64,000 nt of DNA from an uncultured Verrucomicrobiales bacterium (lineage in GTDB: Bacteria; Verrucomicrobiota; Verrucomicrobiia; Verrucomicrobiales; Akkermansiaceae): the NCBI GenBank assembly GCA_937928735.1, contig CALFVF010000003.1, positions 16,373 to 80,372 of the forward strand, read 5' to 3'. Both the position numbers and the translations under genes were made by a program. Below, piece after piece: positions 7,167 to 15,291 of the stretch. Position 1 is the first letter of the stretch; the number at the start of each line of letters is the position of its first letter. The notes under the pieces were generated by a model. The model saw only the letters and a list, made by a program, of their open reading frames with translations, was not told the DNA's origin and did no database searches.

Positions 7167-8585
7167 CTAATCGTAGGCGACTCCAGAATTCCAGTATCGA
7201 TACATGTCCTCGGCACTCGGCACTTCAGTGGGACGCACAGGGCGAAAGCCGATCCACATGATACTGGTATGATACCAAATGCTCTTGGGAGACTGCGGAT
7301 CAGAGATCTTCCACTGTGGAGAGGAAGGCGTGCGGCCACTATAGGTGAGTTCAGAAAGATCGGCATTCCAGTGTCCACCCTTACACACGTGAGGGTAGGG
7401 GCCAGTCGCTCTGATCCATGGATTAGAGACTTCATCCATACCACCGAGGGCATGTTTACGATGTCTAACAAATCCGTCGAGTGTCCACTCCATGACATTG
7501 CCTAACATGTCGTAGAGTCCCCAGGCATTGGGCTGTTTTTTTCCCAGGCGCTGGTAGGAGCCATTACTATTGTCATTATACCACGCTGATGCTTCGACAT
7601 TCTCGGGAGCGGAAGTGGTCATGCCTGCACGAGCGGCGTATTCCCACTCAGCTTCTGTCGGGAGTCGGTAGAAATGGCCTGTCTGCCAGCTCAGCCACTG
7701 GCAGTATTTATTGGCAGCGTGCTGAGTCATGGCGATGGCTGGGTGACGCCTCACTCCCATGCCAAAACTCATGGCGTGATAGGGCTCAGAAGGCTGGGCT
7801 AAGATGATATCTCCTTTCTCAACTTCTGAGTCGTCCTGTGGGTAGCCGTCTTTATTGCGGACAATCTTTGGCTCCATGAAGGGCTGATAGAGATCCCATG
7901 AGATTTCTTTCTCAGCCATCCAGAAGCTATTGAGATGAGCGGTGAAGACATCGTCAGGCTCTGTGCCTTTGAGCTGCACACTGCCTTTAGGGATCGGAAT
8001 CATCTTGAGAGTCGCTCGGACATTCTCGATTCGATCGGTATAGCTCTCAGAATGTTTACTCTCCGAGTCTTGAATGTTACTGGCTTGGCTGAGAATTTTT
8101 TCTCGGATCTTCAGGACGAGTTCCATCTCAGCGGGGTCAATGCTGTCGCCACTGGGAGTGCTTTTGTGGGCATGGATAGTTTCTCCTTCTGGCCAGACTG
8201 CTCCTTGTGCGATCCATTGTTTGATCGTCTCAATCTCAGCTTTTGGGACTCGCTTGAAGCGCCCTGCGGGTGGCATCGCGAGTCGCTCTGACTCAGGTAG
8301 AGTGAGAGCTGTGTAGAGAAGACTTTGAGCAGGATGCTTCGGTGTGAGGGATGACCCGCTGTTTCCTCCTTTAAGAATGTCTGCGTAAGTCTCTAGCGAA
8401 AGGTTGCCACCATTGAGCTGCTTTGAGTCAGTGTTATGACAGCTGAGGCAGCGCTCAGAGAGGATCTCTTTGACTTGCGAGAATAAATCCGGAGCAAGTT
8501 CTGGAGTAATTTCTGGGGCACTAGCGGCGACTCCTTGAGCAAGGAGGGAGCACACCACGGTGTAAACAAGAGAAAGAGTTTTCAA
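7167..8585 (-). CDS. Exported cytochrome c (PSCyt1-like) / SUMF1-domain fusion
   Basis: After a signal peptide (to about residue 22) comes one c-type haem site, CLSCH at 46-50, in a planctomycete-type cytochrome domain (SLLYTALTLPESERLAMPPAG, IKQWIAQGAVWPEG). From about residue 195 a SUMF1/formylglycine-enzyme-like domain follows: FWMAEKEISWDLYQ, YRLPTEAEWEYAARAG, LYDMLGNVMEWTLDG and CKGGHW. The two cysteines of aerobic formylglycine-generating enzyme, expected just after GGSF, read Ala and Leu here, so it is unlikely to be a working sulfatase maturase. The likely role is binding or electron transfer at the cell surface. Same operon as the Gfo/Idh protein (6 bases upstream) and apbE (2 bases downstream). 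Confidence 0.82.
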   Translation of the reverse strand: MKTLSLVYTVVCSLLAQGVAASAPEITPELAPDLFSQVKEILSERCLSCHNTDSKQLNGGNLSLETYADILKGGNSGSSLTPKHPAQSLLYTALTLPESERLAMPPAGRFKRVPKAEIETIKQWIAQGAVWPEGETIHAHKSTPSGDSIDPAEMELVLKIREKILSQASNIQDSESKHSESYTDRIENVRATLKMIPIPKGSVQLKGTEPDDVFTAHLNSFWMAEKEISWDLYQPFMEPKIVRNKDGYPQDDSEVEKGDIILAQPSEPYHAMSFGMGVRRHPAIAMTQHAANKYCQWLSWQTGHFYRLPTEAEWEYAARAGMTTSAPENVEASAWYNDNSNGSYQRLGKKQPNAWGLYDMLGNVMEWTLDGFVRHRKHALGGMDEVSNPWIRATGPYPHVCKGGHWNADLSELTYSGRTPSSPQWKISDPQSPKSIWYHTSIMWIGFRPVRPTEVPSAEDMYRYWNSGVAYD

Positions 8586-8591
8586 ATCTCG

Positions 8592-9875
8592 TTAGAATTT
8601 ATAATTGGCGGGTGTGGCAAATGGTCGCGCCTTGAAGGGTGTGTCGTAATCCCACTTTTTCTCACTATCAAAGAAGACCTCTTCAGACTCTAGGATATCT
8701 TCAGGGTAAATTTCCTGACCAGAGTAGGAAGCGAGACGACCCATGAGCGCGAGCAGATGGGTATTGTAGGATGACTTCAGGTCAGTGTAGACCTTGCCCT
8801 TGCGGATTTCACTCAGGAAGGCCTTGTGCTCCTCGACGTAGCCGAGTGGTGTGTTATCGATGCTTTCGATGATTTTTCCCTCTTTCTTGATAAGAGAGCG
8901 GCCATTACTGAGATGAGTCATCCCTTTGGTGGTAAATATTTCATCATGAATCGTGGAGTAGCGGTTAAGGTGGCTGCCGTTAAGGCCTGCGCGGCGGCCA
9001 TCTTCGAATTCGTAGTTGATATGGATATGTCGAGTGACATTGCGCAGCGGGTAATCATAAGGGCGCCCACCCACGCCATAGCAGCGGAGAGGCTTGTCAT
9101 CTCGCATGGCCCAGCTGAGCTTATCGACGGTGTGAATGAATTGTTCCAAAATAAAGTCCCCACTGAGATCAGCGAAGCTAAACCACTTCGACCAAGAATT
9201 ATGGTCGTCAATAGTAGTGTATTTCTCTGGATCTAGGTTCTTGCGTCTCTCTTTGGCTTGCCAAGTGTAGTAGTATCCATGGGTATTTAGGATATCTCCG
9301 AGATCTCCCGAGAGGGCTGTTTCATAGAGTTTTTTAGCCCCTTCGGTGTGACGCCAGACGAGGCCTGTGAGAAAAGAGAGGCCTTTTTTATTGGCGGCTT
9401 CTACAGCGTCTTTGACAATTTGCAGTCCCGGGCTATCGACACACCAGGGCTTTTCGGCAAACACATGTAAGCCTTTTTCAAAGGATCGCTTCACCTGTGC
9501 AGGTCGAAATGCTGGTGAAGTGGCCAGCAAGATAATATCAATGCCTGAAGAAGCGACTTTTTCAAAACTATCATACCCGTAGTAAACACGATTTGCACAA
9601 TCAATGCGCTCGCCTCGCTCACTCTTGAGAAGTTCTAGGGACTCGCTCGCTTTTTTCTGATTCACATCCCCAACTGCCCAGAGAATGGTGTTGGGATCTG
9701 CCTCTAAAATATCTCGCACCGCACCACTGCCGCGTCTCCCAAGTCCCACGATGCCGACCTTTAATTTCTTGGTCTTCAGATCACCTTCTGTCTGGGCAGA
9801 TAGCTGACTGAGGCAGCTCGTCAAAGCAGCTGCTCCTGTGGTTGTCAAAAATTGTCTCCGATTAGGCTGTTTCAT
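8592..9875 (-). CDS. Tat-exported Gfo/Idh/MocA-family oxidoreductase
   Basis: NAD(P)-dependent sugar or polyol dehydrogenase-like protein of 427 residues. The start at 9875 gives MKQPNRRQFLTTTGAAALTS, a classical Tat signal; the frame is open upstream to 10010, but those 45 residues precede the signal and are not credible. The Rossmann motif is KVGIVGLGRRGSGAVRD, and LHVFAEKPWCVD carries the EKP motif of the family. Tat export of this family is common in Planctomycetota and Verrucomicrobiota, where members occur beside sulfatases in polysaccharide-degradation loci. It opens a three-gene operon and is divergent from a sulfatase. The substrate is not evident. Confidence 0.85.
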   Translation of the reverse strand: MKQPNRRQFLTTTGAAALTSCLSQLSAQTEGDLKTKKLKVGIVGLGRRGSGAVRDILEADPNTILWAVGDVNQKKASESLELLKSERGERIDCANRVYYGYDSFEKVASSGIDIILLATSPAFRPAQVKRSFEKGLHVFAEKPWCVDSPGLQIVKDAVEAANKKGLSFLTGLVWRHTEGAKKLYETALSGDLGDILNTHGYYYTWQAKERRKNLDPEKYTTIDDHNSWSKWFSFADLSGDFILEQFIHTVDKLSWAMRDDKPLRCYGVGGRPYDYPLRNVTRHIHINYEFEDGRRAGLNGSHLNRYSTIHDEIFTTKGMTHLSNGRSLIKKEGKIIESIDNTPLGYVEEHKAFLSEIRKGKVYTDLKSSYNTHLLALMGRLASYSGQEIYPEDILESEEVFFDSEKKWDYDTPFKARPFATPANYKF

Positions 9876-10196
9876 AGATGATCTCGATGTGAATAGATGC
9901 GAATGACACGCGAGTGTGATTCTATATGTTGATTGTAAAAAGAGGGTGAGTGGCCCCAATACTGAACAGAAACTAGATCGACTGTGTATGCAGAACAGTT
10001 TCTTATTCAACTACGTGTGCGTTATTTTTGCCTCAGCCACTGGTGGACTTCAAGCTTCTTTACGTTTGCTCAATCCAACTCATTTCAGAGAAATTCTGAG
10101 TGAGTGATGAACCGTGTGAGGAAGAGAAAATGAAATAGGACTAGTCGTCGAAACTGAGTACTTGGCAGCTTGGGTGATTCCTCCTAGCGTTTTGCT
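9876..10196. other. Divergent intergenic region, Gfo/Idh - sulfatase
   Basis: This 321-bp stretch must hold promoters for both directions. I find no convincing -35/-10 pair, operator palindrome or small gene. Confidence 0.4.
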
Positions 10197-11897
10197 ATGT
10201 ATTTGATACCAACGATCTTACGTGTTTTCTCTAGCTTGTCTGGGTGCTTAGCCATCACAGTTTTGGCCAGTACTTTGGGCTCTAGCTGGGCGATGGGTGA
10301 GGAGTCTTCTTCTTATGTGCGTGTTGAAAGACCAAATGTGATCTTTATTCTAACAGATGATCAGAGGCTGGATTCTTTACCCATTTATGGAAATACCTTT
10401 GTGGAGACACCTCATCTTGATGCTCTGGCAAAGGAGTCCATTGTTTTTGATAAGGCCTCGGTGACGAGTGCGATTTGCACACCTTCGCGGGCTTGTTATT
10501 TCCTCGGACAGTATGAGCGCCGGCATGCGGTTAATTTTAATTCTGGAAACTCTATGTCTAGGGAGGCGTGGGAGCAGAGCTATCCGATGCTCATGAAGCA
10601 GGCGGGCTATTTCACGGGCTATGTGGGCAAGAACCATGTTCCGATAGGGGAGAAAGGTTATGAGACTGGCCTCATGGATGAGAGTTTTGACTTTTGGTAT
10701 GCTGGCCACGGGCACATTAAATTTTATTCCAAACGCCATCATGAGATTTTTAAGAGTGCGAAGGCAGACACCCAAGTCGAGATAGTCGGAGAGGCGACTC
10801 AGTCATTTCTACGCGGTAATACCTTTATTGCAGGAGCAAAGACGTTTCTTGAAGAGCGCCCCGAGGGCCAGCCTTTCTGCCTGAGTATTTGTCTGAATGT
10901 ACCCCATAATGCAGGGACTTTGGAGATGGCGATGCTCCCGACAGATCCAGAACTCTATCGAACACGCTACCGTGATCGTATCGAGGAGATAGAATTCCCG
11001 AGCACCTATGTCGCGAAGAAGGACATTCAGTCACCGAAGCTACCAAGCAAAGTTCTGCATACAGAATCTCGCCAGAGTATATACAACTATGTTGATACGC
11101 CAAAGACTCTGCGGGAGCAAATGGTCAGGCAGTATCAGACAATCACAGGAATTGATCTGATGTTAGGTGAAATTCGCGAGCAACTAGAGAATCATGCCCT
11201 CGCTGAGAATACAGTGATTATATTCACCTCAGATCATGGACTTCTCCTTGGTGATCATGGATTAGGCGGGAAGTCTCTTAATTACGAATCTTGTCTCGCA
11301 GTACCTCTCATCATTCATGATCCCAGGCTTCCTGCGGAGCGTAAGGGGGCTCGTAGTCAGGCTCTAGCTCAGTCCATTGATATTGCACCGACTATTCTTG
11401 AGCTCGCTAAGGCATCATTACCAGAGACAGTTCAAGGGCGATCTCTTGTGCCTGTGTTAGAGGGGAGAACAGACTTCATCCGATCATATGCATGGGCAGA
11501 AAACTTGTGGTCCAATATGTTTGGTAATCCACGCTGTGAGAGTGTTCGCACTCAGCGCTTCAAGTACATCCGATATTTTGCGAACTCTAGAGAACTCTGG
11601 CTAGAAAAACTAAAGCCAGAAAATAAGGCAAAACTCTACGAGGTGACTCCTCAGATGGTGAGTCTCTACAAGGACTGGGCGATGGCCTCGATAAGTGGAG
11701 AGCAGCCAGTGTATGAGGAACTATTTGATTTAGAGAATGATCCTACGGAGTCACATAACTTAGCAGAAGACCCTGCCTATGCCGAGCAGCTTCGCTTACT
11801 CAGAGCTCGCTGCCAAGCAGGTGTCATCGAGGCGCGGGGAGATTTTACCCAGCCTCTTGCTGTTCTGCCTCTGAATTTAAAGGCGAAAAGTCGCTAG
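10197..11897 (+). CDS. Secreted Cys-type sulfatase
   Basis: Type I sulfatase of 566 residues that hydrolyses sulfate esters, probably on algal or host glycans. A signal peptide spans about residues 1-34. ILTDDQR at 51-57 provides the calcium-binding Asp pair; CTPSR at 94-98 is the C-x-P-S-R site whose Cys must become formylglycine; TSDHGLLLGDHG and GGKSLNYE are later metal and substrate motifs. The C-terminus has the usual LFDLENDPTESHNLAED signature. It is divergent from the Gfo/Idh operon. The SUMF1-domain neighbour lacks the catalytic cysteines, so a true maturase must be encoded elsewhere. The acceptor sugar cannot be inferred. Confidence 0.93.
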   Translation: MYLIPTILRVFSSLSGCLAITVLASTLGSSWAMGEESSSYVRVERPNVIFILTDDQRLDSLPIYGNTFVETPHLDALAKESIVFDKASVTSAICTPSRACYFLGQYERRHAVNFNSGNSMSREAWEQSYPMLMKQAGYFTGYVGKNHVPIGEKGYETGLMDESFDFWYAGHGHIKFYSKRHHEIFKSAKADTQVEIVGEATQSFLRGNTFIAGAKTFLEERPEGQPFCLSICLNVPHNAGTLEMAMLPTDPELYRTRYRDRIEEIEFPSTYVAKKDIQSPKLPSKVLHTESRQSIYNYVDTPKTLREQMVRQYQTITGIDLMLGEIREQLENHALAENTVIIFTSDHGLLLGDHGLGGKSLNYESCLAVPLIIHDPRLPAERKGARSQALAQSIDIAPTILELAKASLPETVQGRSLVPVLEGRTDFIRSYAWAENLWSNMFGNPRCESVRTQRFKYIRYFANSRELWLEKLKPENKAKLYEVTPQMVSLYKDWAMASISGEQPVYEELFDLENDPTESHNLAEDPAYAEQLRLLRARCQAGVIEARGDFTQPLAVLPLNLKAKSR

Positions 11898-11936
11898 TAC
11901 TGACGAGAGTGTTTGGATATTCTTTAAATACTTGCG

Positions 11937-11967
11937 CACACGCTCGGGCTTCGTGCTAGAGCGTGTG
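11937..11967. terminator. Hairpin between sulfatase and rpe
   Basis: Stem CACACGCTC / GAGCGTGTG with a 13-base loop between two convergent genes. The T-tract is poor on both sides, so termination efficiency is uncertain. Confidence 0.55.
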
Positions 11968-11983
11968 TCTAATCTATGGACTA

Positions 11984-12646
11984 TTACCGAAGTGACTCAA
12001 TAGCGGCTGCCATATCGGGTGCGCAGAATGTGGAGGAACCTGCCACGAGGACATTAGCTCCAGCCTGGCGCGCGACTGCGGCCGTTTCTGTACCGATACC
12101 GCCATCGACTTCGATATGGTAGCTCAGGCCACGCTCTTCACGCAGGCTGGCTGCAGTACTGACTTTATCCATGATCTCAGGCATGAAGGACTGCCCGCCG
12201 AATCCTGGGACTACAGTCATACAGAGGAGAAGATCAATTTGGTCTAAGAAAGGTTCGACCTCACTGAAGGGTGTAGCAGGGTTAAGCGCTAGCCCCGCCT
12301 TAACACCAGCTTTTCTGATGCGCTCGAGTGTTTCACCTACATTGTGCTCAGCCTCGACATGAACAGTGATGAGGTCAGAGCCTGACTCAATAAAGCGCTC
12401 AAGATAGTGATCCGGACGCTGGATCATGAGGTGAACATCCAGGAAGGTGTCATTACTCTCGTGGACAGCTTGGATAATGGCTGGGCCAAAGGAGATATTA
12501 TCGACAAAATTACCATCCATGACATCGAGGTGAATCCAGTCTCCGCCACTGTGGATAGAGCGGGTGACTTCTTCGGTGATTTTACCGAAATCAGCGGCGA
12601 GGAGTGAGGGGGCAATGATAATATCAGAGTGAGTCCATGTCTTCAT
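11984..12646 (-). CDS. rpe: Ribulose-phosphate 3-epimerase
   Basis: Interconverts ribulose 5-phosphate and xylulose 5-phosphate in the pentose phosphate pathway. The TIM-barrel landmarks are complete in 220 residues: IIAPSLLAADFGKI at the start, HLDVMDGNFVDNISFGP with the metal/catalytic Asp, DVHLMI, ALNPATP, VVPGFGGQSFMPE for phosphate binding, VDGGIG with the second catalytic Asp, and NVLVAGSS. Full length for the family. It stands alone, convergent with the sulfatase gene. Confidence 0.96.
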   Translation of the reverse strand: MKTWTHSDIIIAPSLLAADFGKITEEVTRSIHSGGDWIHLDVMDGNFVDNISFGPAIIQAVHESNDTFLDVHLMIQRPDHYLERFIESGSDLITVHVEAEHNVGETLERIRKAGVKAGLALNPATPFSEVEPFLDQIDLLLCMTVVPGFGGQSFMPEIMDKVSTAASLREERGLSYHIEVDGGIGTETAAVARQAGANVLVAGSSTFCAPDMAAAIESLR

Positions 12647-12990
12647 GGGCGAAACTATGGAGAGTTGTCGTTCACTTGTCGGTAAAAAAGGCTCTAAAAA
12701 TGAGAGGATAAATGAGATGTTTTAAAGAAATAATCTCTGAGAAAATCCTGAGAAAAAGGGTGAATTTCAGAGATTTATTGTGACATGAGAGCTATCTAAG
12801 GGACTAAAGGACGTGAAATAGAAAGAAAATGGCATGAATTTTATTAAAAATAATTGTGACAATTTTGATGGAAACTATTGATTATAGAATGATTTAGAAG
12901 GAGTGAACAAAAATTTGAGGTGTTTGTTGGCGGAGCAGAAGCCCTTTTTACCTTTACGGAAATATTAAAATGGCGTTAAGCTCTTTTGTA
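12647..12990. other. AT-rich intergenic stretch upstream of rpe and the hairpin
   Basis: No credible gene. The sequence is visibly more AT-rich than its neighbours between about 12660 and 12960 and leads into the long hairpin that follows. It should hold the rpe promoter (leftward) and perhaps a rightward promoter for a small RNA. Confidence 0.4.
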
Positions 12991-13059
12991 GACAGCCCGA
13001 CAGATTGGCTTTTCTTGCAGGTTATGGGGGTTTCCTGCAGAAGGCTCTGTCGGGTTGTC
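12991..13059 (+). ncRNA. Long structured hairpin, possible small RNA or leader element
   Basis: The ends GACAGCCCGACAGA and TCTGTCGGGTTGTC pair over 14 bases with one G-U. Inside, TTTCTTGCAGG pairs with CCTGCAGAAGG across one bulge, closing a loop TTATGGGGGTTT. The whole is an almost continuous 69-base hairpin followed by TCGTTTTAG and a T-rich stretch. It lies 185 bases before the protease gene. It may be a terminator, the structured end of a small RNA, or a leader; strand is a guess from the T-rich right flank. Confidence 0.45.
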
Positions 13060-13243
13060 TCGTTTTAGTCCTTTCTTTTAGAGGTACCTCTTTGAAAGGT
13101 TATGAGAGTGTTGTCCAAGAGTACAGATTCTTGTGAGGGCAAGAAGAAGCCTCTTTGTTTTTTCTAGAATCTTTGTTTTCTCTAATTCGTAGTTTGCCTG
13201 TTTGCTATATTCTACGTGCTTTGCTAGGTTGACACGAAATTAT

Positions 13244-14245
13244 ATGTTTAGAAGAAGTCAAAGTAACATCACAGCCAATGGCTGGCTACTGGTCGGCCTG
13301 CTTATTTGGGCACCACAGCTAGTGGCGCGCCCAGCACTGAATGATCTAGAAGTGCCGAGTACCAAGGCAGATTTACTGGATATTCAAACATCCATGCAAG
13401 AGCATCTTGAGCGTGTAAGGGCGGCGACAGTGTGTGTTGTCCTCGGGGATAATGAAGGCTCTGGTAGTGCTGTGATCATATCTGAGACGGGTCTGGTGAT
13501 GACTGCCGCTCACGTGTCTACTGGTGTGGGCAGAGAGCTCAAAGTCCTTATGGAAGACGGTAGTGAGCATAAAGCTGTCAGTCTGGGGTTAGACTCCACG
13601 TCTGACGCCGCTTTGATACAAATCACCTCGGAAGGGGATTTTCCCTATGTGGAGTGGGACAGGGAGGGAACCACAGAGTTAGGAGACTGGGTATTTGCAC
13701 TGGGGCATTCTGGTGGGTTTGACAAGGAGAGAGGCTCGGTGGTTCGCTTGGGAAGAGTGATTCGTATTGAGGAGACGACAATGCAGAGTGATTGTAAGCT
13801 CATTGGAGGGGACTCTGGAGGGCCTTTATTTAACTTAGATGGCGTGTTAGTGGGAATTCACAGCCGAGTTGCGGCAGAGCTAGAGGGGAATCTGCATGTG
13901 CCAATGGGAGAATTCATCACGCACTGGGATGAGATGGAAGCTGGTGAATTTCTTGGAGAGGGGCCATATGCAGAAAAACCTCAGAAAGGAACTGCATTTC
14001 TGGGAGCCGGATTTGATGAGAAGCCAGAAGGTCTACGGATTAGAGAGTTTTCTGACGACTCGACACTTAGTGAGGGTGGTGCGCAGGTAGGTGATGTTTT
14101 ATTGAGCCTCAATGGAGAAATGATGACTTTAGTGCAAGAAGTGATTGATTTTATGAAGGAAAAGACTGCCGGGGAGAAAGTGACTGTGCAACTCATGCGT
14201 GAGGGAGAAACCATGGAAATCGTCATCGTGCTCGGGAAACGTTAG
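13244..14245 (+). CDS. HtrA-like serine protease with one PDZ domain
   Basis: Exported trypsin-fold protease, 333 residues. The ATG at 13244 gives a signal-like N-terminus (MFRRSQSN, hydrophobic to about residue 28); the frame also runs to a TTG at 13202, which I do not favour. The catalytic triad is intact: His90 in VMTAAHVSTG, Asp121 in TSDAALIQI, Ser191 in IGGDSGGPLF. A PDZ domain follows (LREFSDD region, GGAQVGDVLLSLNGE, MREGETMEIVIVL). Likely periplasmic quality control. The next gene, 11-32 bases downstream, is a degenerate relative, so the two may work as a pair. Confidence 0.88.
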   Translation: MFRRSQSNITANGWLLVGLLIWAPQLVARPALNDLEVPSTKADLLDIQTSMQEHLERVRAATVCVVLGDNEGSGSAVIISETGLVMTAAHVSTGVGRELKVLMEDGSEHKAVSLGLDSTSDAALIQITSEGDFPYVEWDREGTTELGDWVFALGHSGGFDKERGSVVRLGRVIRIEETTMQSDCKLIGGDSGGPLFNLDGVLVGIHSRVAAELEGNLHVPMGEFITHWDEMEAGEFLGEGPYAEKPQKGTAFLGAGFDEKPEGLRIREFSDDSTLSEGGAQVGDVLLSLNGEMMTLVQEVIDFMKEKTAGEKVTVQLMREGETMEIVIVLGKR

Positions 14246-14277
14246 TTCGGGGGAATATGCTGAATTTTAGGAAAATT

Positions 14278-15291
14278 ATGAAACGGCCAGTAGAGCTCAT
14301 TTGGTTCACTCTGTTTGGTTTTGTTAGTGCACAAGGTGTTGTCCTTGAGAGTGATTTGCGGATCAATGGAGCTAAGGTGGAACAAGTCTTTGAGCCTCAT
14401 CGTGAGCTCTTGCAAGAGAGTAGTGCGGTGATCTATGGAGGGTCTAGAAGCATTGGCTATGCCGTGATCCTTAGTGCAGATGGTTACCTATTGACAAAAG
14501 CCAGCGAGATAGACGGGGTGGAGGATCTTTCTGTTAGAATAGGGCGTAAAAAATACGTCCCTGAAGTGATTTCCCAAGACACGGAGTGGGACGTGTGTTT
14601 GCTGAAAATAGAGGCCAGTGATTTAGTCATGTTGGAGTGGGGAGAGGAGCAATCTGTGTCTCAGGGAAGCTGGGTGGTGTGTAATGGCTCGACGAGTCGT
14701 TCTCGCAGAAGAATTAGCGTGGGCATTATTAGTGCTCACTCTAGGCATCTACCAGGGGCAGTTCCTGTGGTGATTGGTGTTGGGCTCGCTGAAGAAGAGG
14801 GAGAACTTAAAGTCACCTCTGTCACAGAAGACTCAGGCGCGGATGAGGCTGGGCTAGAAAAAGGTGACATTCTGTTAGAGTGTAATGGAGTGGTTGTGGA
14901 ATCCCATGAGTTTCTCCAAGATTTACTTAGAACTATGCAGGCGGGTGACATTATGAAGCTTCGCTACCAGCGCGGTGATGAAGAACACGACACAGAGGTG
15001 AAGCTACGAGGGCGGCATTTTTTTGATCAAGGGCCGGTGGATCGTAATGATCAGATGAGTGGACGCTACTCGATCCGTCGAGACAGTTTTCCGATGATAC
15101 TGCAGCATGACATCCCTCTGAGTCGCCGTAGCTGTGGAGGGCCACTGCTGGATCTCGACGGGCGCTGTATCGGGATGAATATCGCCCGGGCGAACAGAGC
15201 CGAGACCTTTGCGATTCCTGTCAATGAGCTGCGAGCTCTCGGTGAGAAAATGATCTCAGAGGCTACTGGGGAGACACAGTCACCACAGTAG
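14278..15291 (+). CDS. Degenerate HtrA-like protein with PDZ inserted in the protease fold
   Basis: Resembles the preceding protease but the catalytic site is lost. The His position reads LLTKASE where TAAHV is expected; the Asp is kept (EWDVCLLKI); the Ser motif is RSCGGPLLDLDG, with Cys in place of Ser. A PDZ domain (VGLAEEEGELKVTSV, GADEAGLEKGDILLECNG) sits between the GIIS strand and the segment that carries the Ser motif, not at the C-terminus. I chose the ATG at 14278 because AGGA stands six bases before it and it opens a clean signal peptide (MKRPVELIWFTLFGFVSAQG); 14257 is an alternative. The last 29 bases overlap the convergent M16 gene. Probably a regulatory or binding partner. Confidence 0.78.
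   Translation: MKRPVELIWFTLFGFVSAQGVVLESDLRINGAKVEQVFEPHRELLQESSAVIYGGSRSIGYAVILSADGYLLTKASEIDGVEDLSVRIGRKKYVPEVISQDTEWDVCLLKIEASDLVMLEWGEEQSVSQGSWVVCNGSTSRSRRRISVGIISAHSRHLPGAVPVVIGVGLAEEEGELKVTSVTEDSGADEAGLEKGDILLECNGVVVESHEFLQDLLRTMQAGDIMKLRYQRGDEEHDTEVKLRGRHFFDQGPVDRNDQMSGRYSIRRDSFPMILQHDIPLSRRSCGGPLLDLDGRCIGMNIARANRAETFAIPVNELRALGEKMISEATGETQSPQ

Noticed and set aside
7167..8585. SUMF1 protein as the maturase of the adjacent sulfatase
   Set aside because: The two cysteines needed for formylglycine formation are absent at the aligned positions.
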